Shown here one piece after another: positions 18,008 to 25,399 of a stretch of 64,000 nucleotides of DNA (position 1 is the first letter of the stretch; every line of letters starts with the position of its first letter). The position numbers and the translations under genes were made by a program. This DNA is from Salinarimonas rosea DSM 21201 (GTDB lineage Bacteria; Pseudomonadota; Alphaproteobacteria; Rhizobiales; Beijerinckiaceae): the NCBI RefSeq assembly GCF_000429045.1, contig NZ_AUBC01000024.1:1-64000 (forward strand), in the 5' to 3' direction. The notes under the pieces were generated by a model, which was given only the letters and a program-made list of their open reading frames with translations, searched no databases and was not told the DNA's origin.

Positions 18008-18975
18008 GACCGGACCTCGAAGAGGGCCTCGATATTCTCGCAGGCGAGCTCCTCGTAGTCGAGGCCGTCTCGGCGGAACAGCTCCGGATAGCGTTCGACG
18101 AGGTCCATTCCCTCGCTGGAGAAGGTCTCGACATAGCGAAGCGGCCGCATGTGCGCGCGCTCCTCGCGCCACAGGGCACGAAAGCGCGCGAGAGACCAGC
18201 CGTTGAGCTGCTCGTACTTGATCGGCCGCAGCTCGTTCTCGCGGCAGTAGGCGTCGAGCGTCTCGCGATCGAAGAGAAACTGGCAGAACGGAATCGGGAT
18301 CTGGCGGTAGGCGTGCAGGCCCAGGCGCGAATTGTAGAGCGGCCCGAAGTTCAGGTAGACGAGCCCGCCCGGGCGCACGACCCGCAGGACCTCGCGGAAT
18401 GCGACGGCCGGGTCGGCGACGTGCTCGAAGGCGTCGTAGGAGAACGCGAGGTCGATGCTGTCGTCGGGCAGATCCAGCGCCTCGGCGTGCATGCACCGCA
18501 GAGAGGCGCCGGCGTCTCTCGCCCGCTGGTCGAAGGCGTCGGATGCGGGGTCGATGGCGATCGCGTCCCAGCCACGGCGGGCGAGCCCGGCGGATACCAT
18601 GCCGTCCATGCAGCCGATCTCGAGGCTGCGCCGCGCGCCCCAGCCGCCGGACGGCGCCGGCAGCGCGTCGAGGAAGGCGGCGCGCTCCTCGCCGCGCGCG
18701 ACGAAGTCCTCGGCGGAGTAGGAGAACAAGCGCGGTCGCTCGTACCGGCGCAGGAGCTCGTGCAGATCGTCGCGGCCGAGCGGGCGCGCGTCGTTCCTCA
18801 CCGCCCCGCGCAGCCGTCGGCGCGTGCTGCGGCCTTCCCAAAGGGCGCGCCGACGGCGCACCGCGACCCCGAGCGGCAGCGCCACGGCGGCGCGCAGGCT
18901 TCGCTCGATCGGCACGAGCGAGTCGTGGGCCCCGCTCCGAGCCCGGGTCTCCCGGATGGTGGTGACAGCGGTCAT
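18004..18975 (-). CDS. SAM-dependent class I methyltransferase
   Basis: A 323-residue protein with a Rossmann methyltransferase core. Motif I is SLEIGCMDGMVSAGLARRGW, motif II is AIAIDPAS, motif III is the acidic DSIDLAFSYDAFEHVADP, and the post-motif is RVVRPGGLVYLNFGP. The helical N-terminal 90 residues and a C-terminal cap probably define the acceptor. The start has GGGGAG 8 nt upstream. It sits between glycosyltransferase and DUF2264 genes, so O-methylation of an EPS sugar is the likely job. Its 3' end overlaps the DUF2264 start. Confidence 0.88.
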   Translation of the reverse strand: MTAVTTIRETRARSGAHDSLVPIERSLRAAVALPLGVAVRRRRALWEGRSTRRRLRGAVRNDARPLGRDDLHELLRRYERPRLFSYSAEDFVARGEERAAFLDALPAPSGGWGARRSLEIGCMDGMVSAGLARRGWDAIAIDPASDAFDQRARDAGASLRCMHAEALDLPDDSIDLAFSYDAFEHVADPAVAFREVLRVVRPGGLVYLNFGPLYNSRLGLHAYRQIPIPFCQFLFDRETLDAYCRENELRPIKYEQLNGWSLARFRALWREERAHMRPLRYVETFSSEGMDLVERYPELFRRDGLDYEELACENIEALFEVRS

Positions 18976-19035
18976 GGTTCAGCTCCCCTGGAGCGCGAGC
19001 AACTCACGTGCCGGGGGCGCGGTTCCGCCAGGCGT

Positions 19036-20985
19036 CTAGAGCCGCCCGCCGCCGGCCCAGATCCGCTCCGGCATGCGGCCCCGCAGGGCGGCGAGCCGCG
19101 GGCCCAGCACCCGGCGCTGGCGCCGCGGGAGCGCGCAATAGGCGAGCCACGCCCACAGGCGCGGCTCCATCGGGCGGTTCTTGATCGCGCGGGCGAGAGC
19201 GCCCGCGGCACGGCGGGCGGAGCCGAACTCCGAGCGTATCTCGCGGCGCGCGCTTTCGAGCAGGAAGAGGTGGCGGACACCCGCGCGCTTGGCGTCGTGG
19301 GCGAACCGCGCGGCGAAGGCGGCACGGGCGGCCATGTTGGCGTCGAAGCGTCGGGAGCGGCGTCCCGATTCGGCGGGCAGCGTGCCGTCTCCGGCTTCGC
19401 CGCCCTCGTCGTGGTAGACCGTCAGCAGGTCGGGCACGCAGTCGACCTCGTAGAAGCGGGCGATGCGCGCCCAGTACTCGTAGTCCTCGATCGCCGGGAG
19501 CGTCGTGTCGAAGCCGCCGACCGCGTCGACGACGGACCGGCGGATCATCACCCCGCTGGCGCTGGTGATCGGGTTGCGCCGCAGGAACTCGGGCCAGAGG
19601 TCCCCGCGCAGGGTCGCCGGCTTCTCGATGCGGTCCCCGTCCGCGCCGTGCTCGAGCACGCCCGTGTAGCACAAGCCGACGCCGTCGGGCCGGTGGTGCA
19701 TCAGCGCGACCTGGCGCGCGAGCTTCTCGGGGAGCCATTCGTCGTCGGAATCGAGGAAGGCGATCAGCGAGCCGCGGGCCTCGTCCATGCCGCGGTTGCG
19801 GGCCGCGGCGACGCCGCCGTTCTCCGGCTGGCGCACGTAGCGCAGCCGCGGATCGCCGAACCGGGCGACCACGGCGGCGATGTCCTCCCGCTGCGACGCG
19901 TCGTCGACGACGATCGCCTCGAGGTTCGCGTAGGTTTGGGCCACGACGCCGCGCAGAGCGCGGGCGAGGAGGGCCCCGCGTTCGAAGGTGGGGACGACGA
20001 CGCTGACGAGCGGCTCGTCCGGTTCCGCGAGCGCGCGATCGGGCGCCGGCGTGCGCGCGGCGACGGACGGCCTCACCGGCAGGCGCGCGTCCGGGATCAC
20101 CGGAACGCGTTCGCGCAGGCGCCGTCGGAGCGCGCGCGTTCCGTCCCCGCCGCCGTGCTCGCGCGCCGAGGTGAGCGCCCGCTCGGCGAGATCGGGCTGT
20201 GCCGTGCCGGCGTCGCGCGCGAGCCCGTCGTAGGCGTCGGCCAGGGCGTGCCGGTAGGGCGCGAGGCGCCCCCCGTCGGCGAGCAGCTGCGCGATCCGAT
20301 CCACCACGAAGAGCCGCGACGTGAGCCCCTTGCGCGTCGCGCGCCGGCCGCTGAGCGAGACCGCCTCGCCGGGAAGACGGCGATAGTAGGAGACCCCGCC
20401 TGCGGTGCGGATCAGCGGGACGCCGGCGACGAAGGCGCGCATCGCCACGTCCCCGTCGGTATTGACCTTCACCTGCGGGTCCCAGCCGCCGCTCTTCTCG
20501 TAGGCCTCCCGCGACCACAGGAGGGCGCAGGGCGGATGGTACCAGCCCCGCAGCCAGGCGGAGAGATCGTCGTCCGAGCGCCGTCGGGGCGCGCAGGATT
20601 GCGGCGCGGCGTGCCAGGCGCCGCCGGTGAGCTCGTAGCGCATCCAGGCGCAGGCGGCGATGGCGCCCGGCTCCTCGCGCAGCACGGCGGCGAGCTCCTC
20701 GAGCACGGTCGGCCCGAGCAGGTCGTCCGCGTCGAGGAACATGATCGCCTCGCCGACCGCTTCCGCCGCGCCGGCGACGCGTGCCGCGGAGGCGCCTTCG
20801 GCGGGCACCCGGATCACCCGCGCGAGCGGCGCGAAGCTTTCCGCGATCGGGACGCTGCGATCCGTCGAGCCGTTGTCGACGACGATCACCTCGGCGGGAC
20901 GCAACGTCTGCCCCGCGACGCTGCGCAGGGTCTGGGCGAGGAAGGCCTCGCCATCGAGGACGGGGACGACGATCGAGATCCGCAT
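19036..20985 (-). CDS. Tandem-domain GT2 glycosyltransferase
   Basis: A 649-residue protein with two complete GT-A domains. Domain 1 (about 1-260) has RISIVVPVLDGEAF, VVDNGSTDRS and FLDADD. Domain 2 (about 315-560) has LVSVVVPTFERGALLARAL, VVDDASQRED, FLDSDDEW and the acceptor motif EDYEYWARIA. A Pro/Arg-rich linker joins them. Fused GT2 domains in capsule and EPS loci usually add two sugars in turn, so this gene may account for two steps. It follows the GT61 gene by only 4 nt. A 60-nt gap separates it from the methyltransferase gene. Confidence 0.9.
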   Translation of the reverse strand: MRISIVVPVLDGEAFLAQTLRSVAGQTLRPAEVIVVDNGSTDRSVPIAESFAPLARVIRVPAEGASAARVAGAAEAVGEAIMFLDADDLLGPTVLEELAAVLREEPGAIAACAWMRYELTGGAWHAAPQSCAPRRRSDDDLSAWLRGWYHPPCALLWSREAYEKSGGWDPQVKVNTDGDVAMRAFVAGVPLIRTAGGVSYYRRLPGEAVSLSGRRATRKGLTSRLFVVDRIAQLLADGGRLAPYRHALADAYDGLARDAGTAQPDLAERALTSAREHGGGDGTRALRRRLRERVPVIPDARLPVRPSVAARTPAPDRALAEPDEPLVSVVVPTFERGALLARALRGVVAQTYANLEAIVVDDASQREDIAAVVARFGDPRLRYVRQPENGGVAAARNRGMDEARGSLIAFLDSDDEWLPEKLARQVALMHHRPDGVGLCYTGVLEHGADGDRIEKPATLRGDLWPEFLRRNPITSASGVMIRRSVVDAVGGFDTTLPAIEDYEYWARIARFYEVDCVPDLLTVYHDEGGEAGDGTLPAESGRRSRRFDANMAARAAFAARFAHDAKRAGVRHLFLLESARREIRSEFGSARRAAGALARAIKNRPMEPRLWAWLAYCALPRRQRRVLGPRLAALRGRMPERIWAGGGRL

Positions 20986-20989
20986 CGGC

Positions 20990-22213
20990 TCAGCCCCCGA
21001 GCGCCCGCAGCACCGCCTCGACCCGGGCGGGCTCGACGGCGAGGTCGCGATCGAGCGGCGCGAGCGCCGGATCGCCGCAGAAGCGACCCTCGACCAGCCA
21101 GTAGCCGAGGCCCATCGCGCTCGCGAGGGCATAGAAATTCGGGTTGGGGAAGGACAGATCGGCGATCTCGACGAGCTGCGTTCCCGGGCGGCAGAAGATC
21201 ATGTTCGTCAGTCCCGCCCCGTGCGGAGCGAGCAGCACCGCGGTCTCCGACATCAGCCGGGCCTGCTCGACGAAGCTCAGCTCCTCCATCACGACCGACT
21301 CGAACCCGGCCTTCGCGAGGAGCGGCTCGAGCGCGGCCTCGTTCTCGAGCCGACGCCCCCTCGCCTTGGCCCGCGAGATCAGCACGCGCCTCCACGGCGC
21401 ACGCTCGGGAACGGGACCGAGCCGGTCGCGCACGAGCCGCAGCAGCTCGGGACGGAACCGGTCGGTGTCGACGAGGGTGAGCTCGCCGACCTCCAGCGGG
21501 AGGTCCGGATCGATCGAGCAGACGGCCGCGGGGTCGAGGCCGAACATGCGCAGCGTCGCGTCGATCGCCGGGTTCGACCGCGCCGGCAGCGCGAGGTCCC
21601 CCAGGAGGCCGCGCTCCTCGAGCAGGCACAGCTTGGGCACGTGGGCGGTGAGCCAATGCGAGTGATTGTGGTAGACGCGCTCCGCGATCCAGGTGACCCT
21701 CTCGCGGCGCTGCACCGGCGCGCCGCGCGCCAGCGCCTCGCGATGGCCCGGCCGGAAGGGCATCTCGCGCAGGAAGGCCGAGCGTCCGCGCCGGTCGAGG
21801 ACGACGGGGTAGTAGTTGCGCTTGCTCGGCTCGGTGAAAGCGACGATGCGGCGCTCCGGCAGGGTCGCGAGCAGCGTGCGCCCGCTCGCGCGGGTCGGCA
21901 CGTCGCGCATGGAGTAGCCCCACCAGCCGGCCTCGTCGGGAAGATCCTCGCGGCGCGCAACGTTGCGCGGCAGCGGGTTGTCCGCGACGGCGGGCTGGTG
22001 GATCCGTTCGTGGGAGAGCGCGTCCCCGCGCGCCACGACGGAATCGAGCGGCTCCTCGCGCACCCAGCGCCAGCCGAACCAGGAGGGCGGGACGAGGCCC
22101 GCGCGGACCGCACGTTCGGGAACGCGCGCGACGCGGGCGCGCAAGGGGCCGCGCAGCCAGGGGAGACGGTCCGGAGCCGTGGCGCGGGTGGCGGTCGCAG
22201 TATCGGTTCGCAT
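20990..22213 (-). CDS. GT61/DUF563-family glycosyltransferase
   Basis: A 407-residue protein resembling DUF563/GT61 enzymes. The C-terminal half carries the family pattern VLISRAKARGRRLENE, SFVEQARLMSETAVLLAPHGAGLTNM and GTQLVEIADLSFPNP. The H-G-A-x-L-T/N-M block is the most conserved part of the family. The start follows GAGGGCAC, 8 nt after the ABC exporter stop. GT61 members include xylosyltransferases in eukaryotes and EPS or LPS enzymes in bacteria. The donor cannot be inferred from sequence alone. Confidence 0.85.
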   Translation of the reverse strand: MRTDTATATRATAPDRLPWLRGPLRARVARVPERAVRAGLVPPSWFGWRWVREEPLDSVVARGDALSHERIHQPAVADNPLPRNVARREDLPDEAGWWGYSMRDVPTRASGRTLLATLPERRIVAFTEPSKRNYYPVVLDRRGRSAFLREMPFRPGHREALARGAPVQRRERVTWIAERVYHNHSHWLTAHVPKLCLLEERGLLGDLALPARSNPAIDATLRMFGLDPAAVCSIDPDLPLEVGELTLVDTDRFRPELLRLVRDRLGPVPERAPWRRVLISRAKARGRRLENEAALEPLLAKAGFESVVMEELSFVEQARLMSETAVLLAPHGAGLTNMIFCRPGTQLVEIADLSFPNPNFYALASAMGLGYWLVEGRFCGDPALAPLDRDLAVEPARVEAVLRALGG

Positions 22214-22221
22214 GTGCCCTC

Positions 22222-24018
22222 TCAGCCGGTCGCGGCCATGACGCGGAAGTCGGAATGGCGGTCCTGCAGCTCGTCGTAGCCGCCGCTCGCCTCGATGCGC
22301 CCGGCCTTGAGGAAGTACAGGGTGTCGCAATTGCGCAGCGTGCTCAGGCGGTGGGCGATCATGATGACGGTGCGCTCGCCCCGCAGGGCCTCCACCGATC
22401 CGATGATCGCCCGCTCCGTGCTGTTGTCGAGCGCGGACGTCGCCTCGTCGAAGACCAGCACCTGGGGGTCCTGGTAGAGCGCGCGGGCGATCCCGATGCG
22501 CTGGCGCTCGCCACCCGACAGCCGCACGCCGCGCTCGCCGACCCGCGTCTCCAGGCCCTGCGGCTGGCGTTCCACGAAGCGCTCGAGCTGCGCGATGCGG
22601 ACCGCGCGCTGCACCGCCACCTCGTCGACCTCGTCCTCGGGTATGCCGAAGGCGATGTTGGCGCGGATCGTGTCGTCGAGCAGGTAGATCGATTGCGGCA
22701 CGTAGCCGACGGCGCGCTGCCATGCGCGCACGCCGCTCTCGCGGATGTCGACGCCGTCCACGTAGACGCCCCCCTCCTCGGGCTCGACGAGGGCGAGGAG
22801 CGTGTCGACCAGCGTCGACTTGCCGGCGCCGGTGGACCCGACGAAGCCGACCGCGCTGCCGCGCGGGATGGAGACGTCGACGTCCTTGAGAGCCCAGCTG
22901 TCGGTGTCCTGGTAGCGGTAGGACACGCCGCGCAGCTCGATCGCGTCGCGCAGCGGCGTCGGCTTCGCTCCGGCCTTGCCGACCGTCGCGTACCGATCGT
23001 GCTCGAGCTCGCGCAGGTCTCGGTAGATCGGGTCGACGGAAACGAGGTTGTAGCGCAGCCCCGCCAGGTGGCTCATGGCGGCGGTGAGCGCCTCGCGCAG
23101 GCGCACGAGCCCGACCACGAAGAGCGACAGCGTCACGAGGACCTCGTCAGTCGGCGTGCCGGCGAGAACCAGCCAGGCGACGAGCGCGAGCAGGCCGACG
23201 ATGGCGCCGAGCTCGATCACGGGACCGATGACCTTCATGGCGAGCTGGCGGTAGCGCAGGACCTGCGCGATGGTGGTGACCGCACTGGCGACCTGCCGGG
23301 AGAAGTACCCTTCGCGGCCCAGCACCCGGACTTCCTTGATGCCGCCGAAGGACTGGGTGATCGCCTTGAGCACGCGCCGTCCCTCGGTCTGCTCGCGCTC
23401 GCCGTAGCGCCGCAGCCGCTCGCTGCCGAAGGCGACGCCGGCTCCCCCGATCACGCCGAAGAACAAGATCCAGTAGAGCGTGATCCACGGCTCGACGACG
23501 AAGAGGAAGCCGAGCACCGCGATCAGGATGACGACACGCGTGCACAATTCGAGCGTCGCCGCGATGATCTGGCCCGAGACCACGGAGACCTCGCGGTTGA
23601 CGTTGCGCACGATCTCCGACGAATTGCGGTGGAGATGGAAGGTGTAGGGCGCGCCCAGGTAGGCGTCCGTCAGCCGCCGGGCGAGCGAGACCTGGCGGCC
23701 GGCGACATAGCGCATCTGGAGATAGAAGTTGCCGATGAGCAGGGCGGTCTTCAGCGCGAACACGGCGGCGAGCGCCAGCCCGCCCCAGATCACGAGGTCG
23801 GTCGTGGTCTCGATGCCGAGCATGGCGGCCGCATCGGCGACGACAGGGATGCGTTGCATGCGCTCCGGATCGACGACGAGGCCGACGAAGGCCGGCACGG
23901 CGGCGACGCCGATCACCTCCGCCGCCGCGGCGACCAGCATCAGGACGAGGAGAGCCGCGCCGCGCCGCTTCTCGCGGGCGTCGAGGAGCCAGAGCAGCTT
24001 CTTGTATTGCCGTATCAT
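22222..24018 (-). CDS. ABC exporter (PglK/MsbA-like), candidate EPS repeat-unit flippase
   Basis: A 598-residue half-transporter with a six-helix membrane domain (about 1-340) fused to an ATPase. It has Walker A GSTGAGKST, signature VRLSGGERQRIGIARAL, Walker B VLVFDEATSALD and H-loop MIAHRLST. The N-terminal MIRQYKKLLWLLDAREKRRG is typical of PglK-type lipid-linked oligosaccharide flippases. It is the first gene of a leftward seven-gene operon of glycosyltransferases. No Wzx was found in the locus, so this may flip the lipid-linked repeat unit. Lipid or other export is an alternative. The ribosome-binding site (GGCGGA) is modest. Confidence 0.88.
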   Translation of the reverse strand: MIRQYKKLLWLLDAREKRRGAALLVLMLVAAAAEVIGVAAVPAFVGLVVDPERMQRIPVVADAAAMLGIETTTDLVIWGGLALAAVFALKTALLIGNFYLQMRYVAGRQVSLARRLTDAYLGAPYTFHLHRNSSEIVRNVNREVSVVSGQIIAATLELCTRVVILIAVLGFLFVVEPWITLYWILFFGVIGGAGVAFGSERLRRYGEREQTEGRRVLKAITQSFGGIKEVRVLGREGYFSRQVASAVTTIAQVLRYRQLAMKVIGPVIELGAIVGLLALVAWLVLAGTPTDEVLVTLSLFVVGLVRLREALTAAMSHLAGLRYNLVSVDPIYRDLRELEHDRYATVGKAGAKPTPLRDAIELRGVSYRYQDTDSWALKDVDVSIPRGSAVGFVGSTGAGKSTLVDTLLALVEPEEGGVYVDGVDIRESGVRAWQRAVGYVPQSIYLLDDTIRANIAFGIPEDEVDEVAVQRAVRIAQLERFVERQPQGLETRVGERGVRLSGGERQRIGIARALYQDPQVLVFDEATSALDNSTERAIIGSVEALRGERTVIMIAHRLSTLRNCDTLYFLKAGRIEASGGYDELQDRHSDFRVMAATG

Positions 24019-24115
24019 TGTCCGCCGATGAGTTGATGGGAATGCGGTCCACCCGAGCGTCGCGATCGGGTCGGCGCTCCGCGGGATGGGCGCATGTTCA
24101 GAGGATCGCGCGGCG

Positions 24116-24141
24116 AACCGACGGGGCGGGTGTTTGGTTCC
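24116..24141 (-). promoter_or_regulatory. Candidate EcfG-type promoter of the ABC exporter/glycosyltransferase operon
   Basis: On the minus strand GGAAC (24141-24137) is followed after 17 nt by GGTT, one mismatch from the EcfG consensus GGAAC-N16/17-CGTT. The -10 lies about 98 nt before the ABC exporter ATG. Confidence 0.4.
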
Positions 24142-24266
24142 TTGCAGCGCACGCGGATCGAGCGGGCCCGATGCGGGCTTCGGCTCTGTCCCGACGCAGC
24201 GCAGCAGGCGCGCGTCGAGGCCGGCCGAGCGCCGCGGGCCGGATCGCCCCGGGACGCGCGGCCCGC

Positions 24267-24291
24267 GGAACGTCGCTCGCCAGAGCACGTT
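24267..24291 (+). promoter_or_regulatory. EcfG-type promoter of galE
   Basis: GGAAC (24267-24271), a 16-nt spacer and CGTT (24288-24291) match exactly the general-stress sigma-factor consensus known from alphaproteobacteria. The -10 lies 54 nt before the galE ATG. The intergenic region (24019-24344) therefore probably fires in both directions. Confidence 0.55.
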
Positions 24292-24344
24292 GAGGGCGGG
24301 ACGCGGGTCCACCTAGGCCCGCCCTCCGAGGAGAACCCGCGACG

Positions 24345-25358
24345 ATGCCCGTCCTCGTCACCGGCGGCGCCGGCTATATCGGCGCGCACGCGGCGCTCGC
24401 GCTCGTCGAGCGTGGCGAGCGCGTGGTCGTGCTCGACGACCTCTCGACCGGCGTGCGCGAGAACGTGCCGCCGCAGGCCGAGCTCGTTGTCGGCGACGTC
24501 GCGGACCGAGCGCTGGTCTCCCGGCTCGTCGCCGCGCACGGCATCGAGGAGGCGCTCCACTTCGCCGCCAGGATCGAGGTCGCCGCGTCCGTCGCGGATC
24601 CGCTGCTCTTCTACGAGGCGAACACGGTCAAGACCCGTGCGCTCCTCGCCGCGGCGGTGGAGGGCGGCGTGCGTCGGCTCGTGTTCTCGTCCACCGCCGC
24701 CGTCTACGGCGAGCCCGCCGAGCGGGCGCTCTCCGAGGACGCGCCGCTCGCGCCGATCAATCCCTACGGCCGCTCGAAGCTCATGAGCGAATGGATGATC
24801 GCCGACGCCGGGCGGGCCCACGGCCTCGCGACCGTCGTCCTGCGCTATTTCAACGTGGCCGGCGCCGATCCGCACGGCCGCGCCGGCCAGTGCTCGCGGG
24901 ATGCGACGCATCTCGTGAAGGTCGCCTGCGAGGCCGCGCTCGGCCGGCGGCCGGGACTTGCGATCTACGGCGAGGACTACGCCACGCCGGACGGTACCTG
25001 CGTGCGCGACTACATCCACGTCAGCGATCTCGCCGAGGCGCACGTTGCCGCGCTGACGCATCTGCGGGCCGGAGGCGCGAGCCTCGTCCTGAACTGCGGC
25101 TACGGCCGCGGCGCTTCAGTCCGTGAGGTTGTCGAGACCGTCAAGCGCGTGGGCGCGGTCGACTTCCCGGTGACGAGCGCGCCGCGGCGGCCGGGCGATC
25201 CGGCAACGCTCGTCGCGGACCCGACGCGCCTGCGCGAGACGCTCGACTGGACGCCGCGCTTCGACGACCTCGACACCATCGTCGGGCAGGCGCTCGCCTG
25301 GGAGGCCCGTCTGGCGGCCGCCGAGGGGGTCCCTCGCACCGTCGCCCGCGCCCGCTGA
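24345..25358 (+). CDS. galE: UDP-glucose 4-epimerase
   Basis: A 337-residue extended short-chain dehydrogenase interconverting UDP-glucose and UDP-galactose with bound NAD+. It shows the NAD motif VLVTGGAGYIGAHAALAL, the catalytic SSTAAVYGEP with Tyr and Lys in NPYGRSK, RYFNVAGADP, and GTCVRDYIHVSDLA that positions the UDP-sugar. It provides galactose donor for the EPS, as ExoB does for succinoglycan. The start follows GAGGAGAA. It is 41 bp upstream of the ExoP/GumC-like gene and probably shares its transcript. Confidence 0.94.
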   Translation: MPVLVTGGAGYIGAHAALALVERGERVVVLDDLSTGVRENVPPQAELVVGDVADRALVSRLVAAHGIEEALHFAARIEVAASVADPLLFYEANTVKTRALLAAAVEGGVRRLVFSSTAAVYGEPAERALSEDAPLAPINPYGRSKLMSEWMIADAGRAHGLATVVLRYFNVAGADPHGRAGQCSRDATHLVKVACEAALGRRPGLAIYGEDYATPDGTCVRDYIHVSDLAEAHVAALTHLRAGGASLVLNCGYGRGASVREVVETVKRVGAVDFPVTSAPRRPGDPATLVADPTRLRETLDWTPRFDDLDTIVGQALAWEARLAAAEGVPRTVARAR

Positions 25359-25399
25359 CACGACCGCATCGAACCCGATCAGGATTTCCAGGGAGTCCC

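Noticed and set aside
18151-21480. 1109-codon open frame on the plus strand
   Set aside because: It runs opposite three well-supported genes (methyltransferase, tandem GT2, GT61), is Arg/Ala-rich and shows no domain. It is a shadow of high-GC codon use.
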